Origin: UBA4923 sp964486135
Lineage (GTDB): Bacteria > Bacillota > Clostridia > Saccharofermentanales > DTU023
Assembly (NCBI GenBank): GCA_964486135.1
Contig: CAZAKT010000023.1
Location: forward strand, 1-22,766
Reading direction: 5' to 3'
Length of the DNA: 22,766 nt
Made by a program: the position numbers and the translations under genes. The first letter of the stretch is position 1. Every line of letters starts with the position of its first letter. Shown one piece after another: positions 15,161-22,087 of this stretch. The notes under the pieces are model-generated. The model was not told where the DNA came from, did no database searches, and worked only from the letters and a program-made list of their open reading frames with translations.

Positions 15161-16024
15161 TCACTCAACATTCAGGGGTTGGATGCGGATAGCCTCTTCC
15201 ATCAAGGAATTGAAGTCGCCCTCGTTCATGGTATCAAGCACCTCATCGATGGCCTTCTTGAGGAAGGCATTGCCCTTCATGACCGAGATTCCGATGTTGA
15301 CATTTTCCGCCCGGACCTGGTCAGAGAACTGAAAGTCCCCCTCCGTCCCCGAAAAATCCAGGATGACCATGTCAGGATAGACCACCTGGGCACCCTGGGC
15401 TGTGGGCATATCGGTGCAGACAAAGTCAACTATGCCGGTCTCCAGGGCCATGAGCATGGCGGGGGCGTCAGCCGAAGCCGGCTGGACCTTGGCTCCCGTG
15501 ATCTGGGGCAGGCATTCGTTATACCAGATGGTTCCTATCTGGGCGGTGCAGGTGCCGCCTGCCAGGTCTGAAATACCCTTGGCGTCAACGAAGGGACTGC
15601 CGGTCTTGGTCAGGCAGACCATGGTGGCGTAAAAATAGGGTCCGGCAAAATCCACCTGCTCGGACCGGCTGGCCGTCATAGACTGGCCGGCGATGACAGC
15701 GTCAATGCTGCCGGTCATAACGGCCGGTACCAGGGAATCCCAGTCGGACTGGATGATCTCCAGCTCCCAGTCATGGGCCTCACAGATCTTTTTGGCGATC
15801 ATAACATCGTAGCCGTTGGCGTAGGAGCCAGGCACGTTCTTGATGGGGACAGCTTCCTTGGAGTCATCATTCTGCGCCCAGTTGTAAGGGGCGTAGGCAC
15901 ACTCCATGGCGATGGTCAAAACCCCGTCCTCCACACCTGTGGGGACTGATTGACCGGAAGATCCGCAGGCCACCAGCAAGAAAGCCAGCAGCAGGGCTAA
16001 ACCCAGTGTAGTCCATTTCCTCAT
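15161..16024 (-). CDS. Amino-acid (probably lysine) binding lipoprotein
   Basis: This 287-residue family-3 solute-binding protein has lipobox LVAC with Cys20. The normal domain order is seen: lobe 1 from LTIAMECAYAPYNW, the hinge region with SMTASRSEQVDFAGPY (the Arg probably holds the ligand carboxylate), lobe 2, and the usual C-terminal helices. The start at ATG 16024 is chosen because GGAAAGGA lies just upstream and the signal peptide begins there; the frame is open for 21 more codons but that part belongs to the leader RNA. Specificity for lysine is inferred from the riboswitch, not from pocket residues. Confidence 0.92.
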   Translation of the reverse strand: MRKWTTLGLALLLAFLLVACGSSGQSVPTGVEDGVLTIAMECAYAPYNWAQNDDSKEAVPIKNVPGSYANGYDVMIAKKICEAHDWELEIIQSDWDSLVPAVMTGSIDAVIAGQSMTASRSEQVDFAGPYFYATMVCLTKTGSPFVDAKGISDLAGGTCTAQIGTIWYNECLPQITGAKVQPASADAPAMLMALETGIVDFVCTDMPTAQGAQVVYPDMVILDFSGTEGDFQFSDQVRAENVNIGISVMKGNAFLKKAIDEVLDTMNEGDFNSLMEEAIRIQPLNVE

Positions 16025-16039
16025 TTTGAATCCTTTCCC

Positions 16040-16059
16040 GCCCGGTATCCCTACCGGGC
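16040..16059 (-). promoter_or_regulatory. Hairpin just upstream of the ribosome site
   Basis: GCCCGGTA and TACCGGGC form an 8-bp stem with a four-base loop that ends next to the Shine-Dalgarno site (16031-16038) of the binding-protein gene. It may affect translation start or mRNA stability. A 12-bp palindrome (CCCGCCGGCGGG) lies at 16072-16083. Confidence 0.4.
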
Positions 16060-16088
16060 CCCGGCTTTCACCCCGCCGGCGGGTCATT

Positions 16089-16118
16089 CAAAAAGAACCG
16101 CCTTGTCAAGCGGTTCTT
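16089..16118 (-). terminator. Intrinsic terminator of the lysine riboswitch
   Basis: On the minus strand AAGAACCGC and GCGGTTCTT form a perfect 9-bp stem with an 8-base loop, followed by a U run. It sits between the riboswitch and the binding-protein gene, so lysine binding should end transcription here. A preceding hairpin (ATCGGA with TCCGAT, 16122-16144) may take part in the switch. Confidence 0.85.
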
Positions 16119-16149
16119 GGGAATCGGACTGTATTGAGATCCGATGCCG

Positions 16150-16316
16150 TCGATAGCGCTCCACAAAAGCCTGTGACAGTTCGGCAGATCTTCTCTGCCG
16201 ACCCAGCCCCGGACAATTAGGCAATTCCCCGAAGCTTCGGCGGTATCCCCCTTTCATACCGGCAGCCTGCCTGGCCTTTACACCGATACTAGTCTTGAGA
16301 ACCGCGCCTCTATCTA
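16150..16316 (-). promoter_or_regulatory. Lysine riboswitch (L-box)
   Basis: The minus strand shows the conserved L-box core in order: GATAGAGGCGCGG at the 5' side of P1, the P2 arm ending in GAAAGGGG, then ACCGCCGAAGC, a P3 arm ending in GGGCTGGGTC, a P4 hairpin (GGCAGA/TCTGCC), ACTGTCA, a small P5, and GGAGCGCTATC closing P1 (GATAG with CTATC). This matches the Bacillus subtilis lysC leader in every conserved block. A terminator follows at 16089-16118. It should lower expression of the ABC transporter operon when lysine is plentiful, which identifies the operon as a lysine uptake system. Confidence 0.92.
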
Positions 16317-16335
16317 AAGCGATTCAATTTTATGC

Positions 16336-16364
16336 AGGATAGCACTTGAAATACCCACTGTCAA
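16336..16364 (-). promoter_or_regulatory. Promoter of the lysine-riboswitch operon
   Basis: Minus strand: TTGACA (16359-16364), 17 bases, TATCCT (16336-16341). It is a strong sigma-A type match, with a predicted start near 16328, about 12 bases before the riboswitch. Confidence 0.75.
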
Positions 16365-16383
16365 CTGGACAAATCGCCAGTTG
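16362..16383 (-). terminator. Hairpin after the DUF2156 gene
   Basis: CAACTGG and CCAGTTG form a 7-bp stem with an 8-base loop 25 bases past the last gene of the grd operon. No U run follows. The 3' arm overlaps the -35 box of the next promoter. It may mark the end of the grd transcript, but only weakly. Confidence 0.35.
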
Positions 16384-16408
16384 TCTGAAAAGGGAAATGC
16401 GGGACAGC

Positions 16409-17335
16409 CTAGCCCAGATAGCAGCGCTCCATCCATTCCGGCTTGGACTTGTCCGTGTAGACCGTATATTTGGCCAGGAGGGCGATCGGTCCGTAGGTCA
16501 TCTTGGATTCGCGGAGACCCGGATCACCATTGTCATCCTCCCGGTTGACAAAGACGATAGCCTCATGGTCCCCGAAGGCTTTGAGAAATTCGTAGACCAG
16601 CATCTGGTAGACCCCCCGGTAATGGAGGTCCGCCTTCTCCACATGAATGTAGAGGGTATCCCCCTCGATCTCAGCCAGGGAAAAACCGGCCACCCGGTCG
16701 TCCACAAAAAGGACGCCGCCGAACATGCTGTAGTCTTCCAGGTGGTCAAGGACCTCCGGGATCTTCCTGGCCTCCTCGGCAAGCGACAGGTTGTCCGGGG
16801 GATTGCCGGCTGCCTGGGCCAGGGCAAAATCCAGGACCGCCTGTTTATTCTCCTGGTTGATCTTCTCAAAGCGCCAATGGTAGCCGGCCTTGCGGAAGCG
16901 GTTGACATTGCCCCGGGTGGATCGGTGCTTCTTTCCCTGGAGCTTAAGGAGATCCTGGGCCTCATAGAGGTAATCGAAATAGTCCCGCTCCGAGACGGCG
17001 TGGAAGTCGGGATAGCGTTCCGAAAGAAGGGGGAGATCCTGGTCGCCGACAACACAGAAGACCAGGGGTTGGCCAAGGGCCCGGCAGTGTTCCTCCAGAA
17101 GACCCAGGGCCTCCTCCCTGTTTTCACCGAGGGGGACCGTATAGGCCGTATGCTGGTCGAAGATCCGCATGCTGATGATCAGGCAGCCGGCGGCCAGGGC
17201 GAACTCGTTATTGAACAAGTCACGCCACATGAAAAGGCCGCCGACTGTAAGATCACAGAGCCTTTGCGGATTCGGCGTCAGGTAGGGCCTGACCAGGGGC
17301 AGGTGCCCCAGCTCCAAGGTTTGGAATTCCAACAC
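16409..17335 (-). CDS. DUF2156 (LPG-synthase C-terminal-like) acyltransferase-fold protein
   Basis: At 308 residues this is a soluble DUF2156 protein, related to the aminoacyl-transferase domain of MprF/lysyl-phosphatidylglycerol synthase (tandem GNAT folds). The family signature DLLKLQGKKHRSTRGNVNRF lies near the middle, followed by GGVLFVDDRVAGFSLAE and a final GNAT-like part. It lacks MprF's membrane region, so a role in lipid lysylation is not implied. The start is GTG with GGAG 6 bases upstream, 14 bases after grdD, so it is the last gene of the grd operon. Its link to glycine reductase is unknown. Confidence 0.85.
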   Translation of the reverse strand: MLEFQTLELGHLPLVRPYLTPNPQRLCDLTVGGLFMWRDLFNNEFALAAGCLIISMRIFDQHTAYTVPLGENREEALGLLEEHCRALGQPLVFCVVGDQDLPLLSERYPDFHAVSERDYFDYLYEAQDLLKLQGKKHRSTRGNVNRFRKAGYHWRFEKINQENKQAVLDFALAQAAGNPPDNLSLAEEARKIPEVLDHLEDYSMFGGVLFVDDRVAGFSLAEIEGDTLYIHVEKADLHYRGVYQMLVYEFLKAFGDHEAIVFVNREDDNGDPGLRESKMTYGPIALLAKYTVYTDKSKPEWMERCYLG

Positions 17336-17349
17336 AGGAAGCTCCGCCT

Positions 17350-18504
17350 CTAATCGTTGACGAAACCGCCCTCGCGGAGGATTTGGATGGACTCCTCCCG
17401 TTTAGCGGTCGAAACGCGAACGATGGGTCCCGTGCAGCCCATGCCGCTCTCGGCGTAGATATTCTTGCTCCAGAGGAGCTGGACAGCGTCTTCCAGGTCC
17501 AGGACATCGATGCCTTCAATCTGCTCCGTTACGACCTCGGCAGGGGGGGCCTTAATGACCTCCTGCTCCTGCTTGGAGCTGGCCGCTTCCTTCCGCTCCT
17601 GGAGGATCCCATCAAGGCCGGCCTTCCTGGCCAGGGCCAATTCCTCTTTATAGACAGCCTCAAGATTCCCCTTGAAGAGGGAGGCCGCAAAGACGATGGC
17701 TTCGCCAATGACCGGCGCTCCGGAAGCCCGGGAGACGATCATGACAATCCCCTCCATACCCTGGCCGACACCAGGGCCGTAACCGGCGCCCACAGTCTCG
17801 TAGGAGCCGCCGGAGCTATAGGCTGAAAGAAGCTTGGTCAGGACATTGCCGGTCAAGGAATCCGTGACCAGGACGTCCTGGGAGGCGGTGAGCACATCGT
17901 TGCCCCGCATGACCGCGCCTCCGTCCGAGCGGCCGGAAGCGGCAAACTGGAGGGGGTAGCCCTGGTTTTGAAGTTGCTTGAGGATGTTTTCCACCTGTCG
18001 GGTACCGTCCAGATTGAGGAGACCGACTGTGGGATTGGCCAGGCCGTCGGCCTTGGCTGTCGCGATCCCCGCCACGGCATTGAGGACCATGGCCTCCACC
18101 CGGTCGGTGGAGCTTGTGCCGGTGGTCGTGGCCAGGTAGATGGACTTGCCGGTCGCGGGAGCTACCAGCTTGCCAACGGTGGCGACCCCGATGGGGAAGG
18201 GGTAGTGCATGGCGATGGCCGCCTGGGCCTCACCGGATTTGAGGAGTTCCTCCATCTTTTCGAAGGCATCGTCCGCGCAGTCGCAATCGATGGTGGTCAC
18301 GCCCTCCGCCTTGACGCTGCCCAGATAGAGAACCTCAATCCCCCGCTTGGCCGCCAGCAGGCAGCCTTGCATGACGTTGTCCTCGCCCAGCTCGGAACCG
18401 GGGCCGATGACAGCGACCCGGATCTTCCTGCCAAACTGACCGGTTTCAAGGCCATCGGCCATTTCCGTGAAGAGGCTGGCGATTTCGCGCTTGATCTTAT
18501 CCAT
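17350..18504 (-). CDS. grdD: Glycine reductase complex protein C, GrdD subunit
   Basis: This 384-residue subunit of protein C turns the carboxymethyl-selenoether on GrdA into acetyl phosphate together with GrdC. The N-terminal half resembles PlsX-type proteins (IRVAVIGPGSELGEDN). The key cysteine is Cys357 in ESGMGCTGP, near the C-terminus and matching the catalytic thiol described for GrdD of Eubacterium acidaminophilum (around 359). The length is normal. The ATG is 5 bases after the grdC stop, with a weak ribosome site, so it probably depends on coupling to grdC. Confidence 0.96.
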   Translation of the reverse strand: MDKIKREIASLFTEMADGLETGQFGRKIRVAVIGPGSELGEDNVMQGCLLAAKRGIEVLYLGSVKAEGVTTIDCDCADDAFEKMEELLKSGEAQAAIAMHYPFPIGVATVGKLVAPATGKSIYLATTTGTSSTDRVEAMVLNAVAGIATAKADGLANPTVGLLNLDGTRQVENILKQLQNQGYPLQFAASGRSDGGAVMRGNDVLTASQDVLVTDSLTGNVLTKLLSAYSSGGSYETVGAGYGPGVGQGMEGIVMIVSRASGAPVIGEAIVFAASLFKGNLEAVYKEELALARKAGLDGILQERKEAASSKQEQEVIKAPPAEVVTEQIEGIDVLDLEDAVQLLWSKNIYAESGMGCTGPIVRVSTAKREESIQILREGGFVND

Positions 18505-18509
18505 AGGGA

Positions 18510-20045
18510 TTACCTACTCTCCAGGAGTCCGGCGGCAAAGTCACGCAGGGACTCGGCGATCAGCTTGCGGATCTCTTCCGTCGAGGCGGATGAGGCAAGC
18601 TCCTTGCCCTTGTTGGCTTCCATAAGGAAGGAAACCCCGTCAAAGAGATTGGTCATACGGCCCAGGAAGAGGGAACCCTTGCCGATGATCATGACCCGGT
18701 CGACCTCGCCTTTCAGCATATGCTCCCGGGCGTGGCCCATGTAGGGGACGCCGGAGGGGATATGGCCCTGGGTGGGCGCGAAGCCGGGCAGGCCGTGTTT
18801 CTGTACGAAGGCGGCAAGATCCTTGCGGTCAATATCACCCTGCTTGACGGCCAGGGCCCCGATCATCTTCATGTTGGCTTCGGGGACGTTGCCGGCGCCG
18901 GCAGGTTTGGTGATGTCCGGGTTTTGCATCTCGGGCGAATAGTAATCGATATCCGTGACCTTGAGGCCGGCCCGGGCCAGGGGCTCGGTGACCAGGGAGG
19001 CGATGACGTTCTGGGGGGAGCTGCCTGTGCCGACAGCGTGCCAGCCGGTATTCTCCACGTTGATCTCCGGGTTGATCCCGTCATTCTCCGCCACAATCAC
19101 GGCAAAGCCTGCCAGGCAGTCCTCCAGGATGGGGAGGCCCTTCTTGAGATGGTCCTTGCCATTCATGCCCAGCTTGGCTGTGGAGCCGCCGGCGGTGACG
19201 GCCACGGTCTTGAAGGTACCCGCCTTGACCAGGGAGGCGGCTACCATGACAGCGTGGGCCGGGGCGGCACAGAAGCCGCGGACGTCGGAGCCGGTCGAGC
19301 GGGAGAGCTGGGCCATCTCGGCCGTCGCCTTGGCGAAGTTACCGCCTCCCCGCTGGTTCATGTCCCCGCAGGCCTCCTCGGAGCAGTCGATGGTGTAGTC
19401 GACCTCGTCAGGGGAGATGCCGGCATTTTTCACGGCATAGAGGAGGGCCAGGGTACTGGAAGCCTTGGAGACCAGGTTCTCGATCATGACATGGGCATTC
19501 AGGTTGGGGTCGATATCATGGGCCCGCCTGACGGCGCCGACGATAGCATCACCGATGTAGAGGCCTTCCCCCCCTTCCTGGTCAACCAGCTGATGGAGGC
19601 GGTCCTGATCGACGCCTTCCTTGATCCGCTGGAGGATGAAGTCTGAAATGATGGGATCCTCCTCCAGGCGGGGCTTGGTCTTTTCAACAAAATCCTTGTC
19701 AAGGTAGACCAGCTCAAATTCATCGACCGCCTGGATCAGGAGGTAGAACTCGTCCTGGGGCATGATCTCCCCAAACTTCCCGTAACGCTCATCCATGGGG
19801 CTTGTGAGGTCCTGCCAGGGGCCTTCGACCTTGGCCAGGTCAAAGGGGGACAGGTTGCCGATGTAGGTCTGGTTGGGATAATAGGCGCGGACACGGTCAT
19901 AGGTCCGAAGATGGGCCGGTATCTGTTTCAGGTAGTCCGAGTCGGGGTTGACGATCCGCTCCGTCGTCTGGGTTGTCCCGTTGTGGAGCACCATATCGGG
20001 GGTGTGGACCAGGACATAGCCTGAGCCTTTCATAACACTGTTCAT
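18510..20045 (-). CDS. grdC: Glycine reductase complex protein C, GrdC subunit
   Basis: This 511-residue large subunit of protein C has the usual length. The N-terminus (GYVLVHTPDMVLHNG) and the beta-ketoacyl-synthase/thiolase-like core (DVRGFCAAPAHAVMVAASL, TAGGSTAKLGMNGKDHL) are characteristic. It acts with GrdD to bind the carboxymethyl group from GrdA as an acetyl thioester and release acetyl phosphate, conserving energy as ATP through acetate kinase. AGGGA precedes the ATG. A long hairpin lies in the 150-base gap after grdA. Confidence 0.96.
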   Translation of the reverse strand: MNSVMKGSGYVLVHTPDMVLHNGTTQTTERIVNPDSDYLKQIPAHLRTYDRVRAYYPNQTYIGNLSPFDLAKVEGPWQDLTSPMDERYGKFGEIMPQDEFYLLIQAVDEFELVYLDKDFVEKTKPRLEEDPIISDFILQRIKEGVDQDRLHQLVDQEGGEGLYIGDAIVGAVRRAHDIDPNLNAHVMIENLVSKASSTLALLYAVKNAGISPDEVDYTIDCSEEACGDMNQRGGGNFAKATAEMAQLSRSTGSDVRGFCAAPAHAVMVAASLVKAGTFKTVAVTAGGSTAKLGMNGKDHLKKGLPILEDCLAGFAVIVAENDGINPEINVENTGWHAVGTGSSPQNVIASLVTEPLARAGLKVTDIDYYSPEMQNPDITKPAGAGNVPEANMKMIGALAVKQGDIDRKDLAAFVQKHGLPGFAPTQGHIPSGVPYMGHAREHMLKGEVDRVMIIGKGSLFLGRMTNLFDGVSFLMEANKGKELASSASTEEIRKLIAESLRDFAAGLLESR

Positions 20046-20123
20046 ATTTGGGTCCCTGCCTTTCAGCTCATTGGTTTATATAGAGGGCGTCCCTTCCGGG
20101 AACACGAATTCTTTCTCTGATGA

Positions 20124-20177
20124 AGGATGCCCCGGCGCCGACCCTTTGTGGGGGTCCGGTCAGGCCTGGGGCATCCT
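20124..20177 (-). promoter_or_regulatory. Long stem-loop between grdA and grdC
   Basis: On the minus strand AGGATGCCCC (20168-20177 side) pairs perfectly with GGGGCATCCT (20124-20133 side). Inside is a second stem, roughly CCGGACCC with GGGTCGG, around a short loop. It begins about 20 bases after the grdA stop and no U run follows. A partial terminator or a 3' stabiliser that raises grdA message over grdC/D is likely. Confidence 0.6.
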
Positions 20178-20195
20178 CTCCAAACAATCCTGGTC

Positions 20196-20666
20196 TTAAT
20201 ACTTGGTGTATTCTTCGCGAATCGCCTGCATTTCTTCCGCGATCTCATCGACGTCGAGAACCATTTCCATCATGGAAACCTGCTCCTCGTACACGTCGGG
20301 ATCGAACTCTGCTTTGACTTCCTCTTCACAGACGTGGTATACCTTGAGTCCCAACGGAACTCCTGTCAATGGACCTGCAAAGGTCGGGTCACCGTTTGTG
20401 ACCGTCTCCGCAGCGATACCGGACGCCTCACCTTCGGCGGCACCCAGGAGAACGACGATGTTCTCAGGGCCCTGCTCTTCAGTGAGATCCTTGACACGCT
20501 TCTGGTTTTCCAGATCCATTGCACCCGCGGCTGTTCAGACGAAGCACTCCGTTGCGGAGAAGATAACCTCGGCCCCGGCCGATTCCGCGCAAAGCGCAAT
20601 CGCCGGACCGGGAATCCCGTCACGGTCACCAATGATGATGGCCTTCTTGCCTTCGAGTATGCTCAT
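20196..20666 (-). CDS. grdA: Glycine reductase selenoprotein A (Sec44 at UGA)
   Basis: The protein has 156 residues when the in-frame TGA at 20535-20537 is read as selenocysteine (Sec44, in CFVU followed by TAAGAMDLENQ). Without recoding the frame is broken in two. The start at ATG 20666 has AAAGGAG about 7 bases upstream, and the N-terminus (SILEGKKAIIIGDRDG) is that of GrdA. GrdA takes the carboxymethyl group from protein B as a selenoether, passes it to protein C, and is reduced by thioredoxin; the preceding Cys41 forms the selenide-sulfide pair. The small acidic C-terminal half is typical. It follows trxA by 97 bases. Confidence 0.97.
20501..20514 (-). promoter_or_regulatory. Candidate SECIS hairpin in grdA
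   Basis: TCTGG, loop AAAA, CCAGA on the minus strand, beginning about 20 bases after the Sec UGA. Bacterial SECIS elements lie just downstream of the UGA inside the gene. This stem is the clearest I see, but the distance is somewhat long and SelB recognition is not shown. Confidence 0.3.
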
Positions 20667-20763
20667 ATCCTGCTCCTTTCGTCGTATTTTCGGGTGTTTT
20701 CAGGGTCACCCTTCCCCAAAGGGCAGGTAGCTGGTGTACCCACCACTGGTCTTCCATCCAACC

Positions 20764-21081
20764 TTAGATATATTTTTGGATCATGGCCTCGACCGCTTCA
20801 GGCGTGGCGTCATCCTTGATCAGTTCCTCCACCTTCTCACCGCCCTTGTAGATGGCGATGACGGGGAGGCCCAGAATCCGCTGGGAGATCGCGAGCCGAC
20901 GGGCGCCTGAGGTGTTCAGGGCCGTGAAGCGGAGGCGGTCGCCATATTCTTCCGCCAGCTTCAGGATATGAGGCTTCAGGGCCTCACAGGGAACACAGCC
21001 GTTTCCATAAAAGTCAACCAGGACGGCTTCCTCCGACTGAAGGACCTCCGTCTCAAAAGTATTCTTGTCCAGTTCAAACAT
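20764..21081 (-). CDS. trxA: Thioredoxin of the glycine reductase system (GCVPC active site)
   Basis: This 105-residue thioredoxin fold has redox cysteines 29 and 32 in NGCVPC instead of the usual WCGPC, with a cis-Pro loop (LGLPVIAIY). Glycine-reductase-linked thioredoxins of clostridia often lack the Trp, and this one does too. It reduces the selenide-sulfide of GrdA (and protein B) with electrons from TrxB. It starts 18 bases after trxB, with AAAGGA somewhat far (about 13 bases) from the ATG. Confidence 0.93.
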   Translation of the reverse strand: MFELDKNTFETEVLQSEEAVLVDFYGNGCVPCEALKPHILKLAEEYGDRLRFTALNTSGARRLAISQRILGLPVIAIYKGGEKVEELIKDDATPEAVEAMIQKYI

Positions 21082-21099
21082 GCCTGCTATTTCTTCCTT

Positions 21100-22059
21100 T
21101 CAACCGTAGGCACCGGCTGCCAGATCGTGCTCAACCTGCATGGCGGCGATGGCGCCGTCCGCGCAGGCGGTGACAACCTGACGCAGTGGTGTTTTCCTTA
21201 CATCACCCGCGGCGAAGACACCCGGGATATTGGTCCGCATAGCTTCATCGGTCAGGATGTAATCGTACTCCATATCGACCAAGCCTTCAAAGAGTTCCGT
21301 GTTGGGCAGGAAACCAATGAAGACAAAGACGCCGAACATGCCGTCTTCCTCGTCGGCCTCAACCCGCCGCTTTTCGCCCGTCTTGGTATCCTCGACCGTC
21401 ATGGCGTTCAGGATACCGTCCTCGCCGTGAAGTTCCGTCACGACGGAATTCCACATGAAGTCAACCTTCTCATTGGCGAAGGCCCGCTCCCGGATCGACT
21501 GGACCGCGCGCAGCTCATCGCGCCGGTGGATGATGGTGACCTTGCGGGCGAATTTGGCCAGGTAGATGGCCTCTTCAACAGCCGTATCGCCGCCGCCTAC
21601 CACGTAAACCTCAAGATCCTCAAAGAAGGAACCGTCACAGGTGGCGCAATAGGAGACGCCGCGGCCGATCAATTCTGTTTCGCCAGGGCAGCCGATGGGT
21701 CTGGGATGGGCGCCGGTCGCGATAATGACCGCTTTTGACTTCAGCACCTGGTCCCGGGTGTGGACCCGCTTGACGGGTCCCTCGAGCTCTACCCTGGTCA
21801 CGCTGGCACTCAGGCGTTCGACACCGAAGTGCTGGCATTGGGCTGTCATGCGGGCGATCAATTCCGCGCCGCTTTCTATCTTGTCCGGTGTTGACAGGCC
21901 GCCGGGGAAATTCTCAATCTCATCGGTGATGGCGATCTGGCCGCCGTCCTGCCCCCGCTCGATCAGGAGCGTGTCAAGGCGGGACCGGCCGGCGTAAATT
22001 CCGGCGGTCAGGCCGGCTGGTCCGGCGCCGATGATGATGAGGTCATACACTTTTTCCAT
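21100..22059 (-). CDS. trxB: NADPH-type thioredoxin reductase
   Basis: This 319-residue low-molecular-weight thioredoxin reductase has FAD-binding GAGPAGLTAG (11-20), redox pair CATC (138-141), second nucleotide site GGGDTA (155-160), the NADPH phosphate-binding HRRDELR, and the C-terminal FAD motif GVFAAGD. It supplies electrons to TrxA for the reduction of glycine to acetyl phosphate and ammonia. It lies between grdB and trxA with gaps of 28 and 18 bases, clearly the same operon. Confidence 0.95.
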   Translation of the reverse strand: MEKVYDLIIIGAGPAGLTAGIYAGRSRLDTLLIERGQDGGQIAITDEIENFPGGLSTPDKIESGAELIARMTAQCQHFGVERLSASVTRVELEGPVKRVHTRDQVLKSKAVIIATGAHPRPIGCPGETELIGRGVSYCATCDGSFFEDLEVYVVGGGDTAVEEAIYLAKFARKVTIIHRRDELRAVQSIRERAFANEKVDFMWNSVVTELHGEDGILNAMTVEDTKTGEKRRVEADEEDGMFGVFVFIGFLPNTELFEGLVDMEYDYILTDEAMRTNIPGVFAAGDVRKTPLRQVVTACADGAIAAMQVEHDLAAGAYG

Positions 22060-22087
22060 TCTTCCAAGTATTCCTCTCTGTCAATTC

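Noticed and set aside
16025..16087. N-terminal extension of the lysine-binding protein
   Set aside because: The 21 extra codons lie in the structured leader and precede a clear ribosome site and signal peptide.
16346..17353. 335-codon open frame on the plus strand
   Set aside because: It lies wholly opposite the DUF2156 gene, resembles no family, and is explained by GC-rich codon bias.
17968..18744. 258-codon plus-strand open frame
   Set aside because: Antisense to grdD and the end of grdC; Gly/Asp-rich composition typical of shadow frames.
18720..19646. 308-codon plus-strand open frame
   Set aside because: Antisense shadow of grdC, which is unmistakable on the other strand.
20535..20537. 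Nonsense mutation or pseudogene in grdA
   Set aside because: The TGA is exactly at the known selenocysteine site and both flanks are conserved.
20968..21738. 256-codon plus-strand open frame
   Set aside because: Antisense to trxB and the start of trxA, both with full catalytic motifs.
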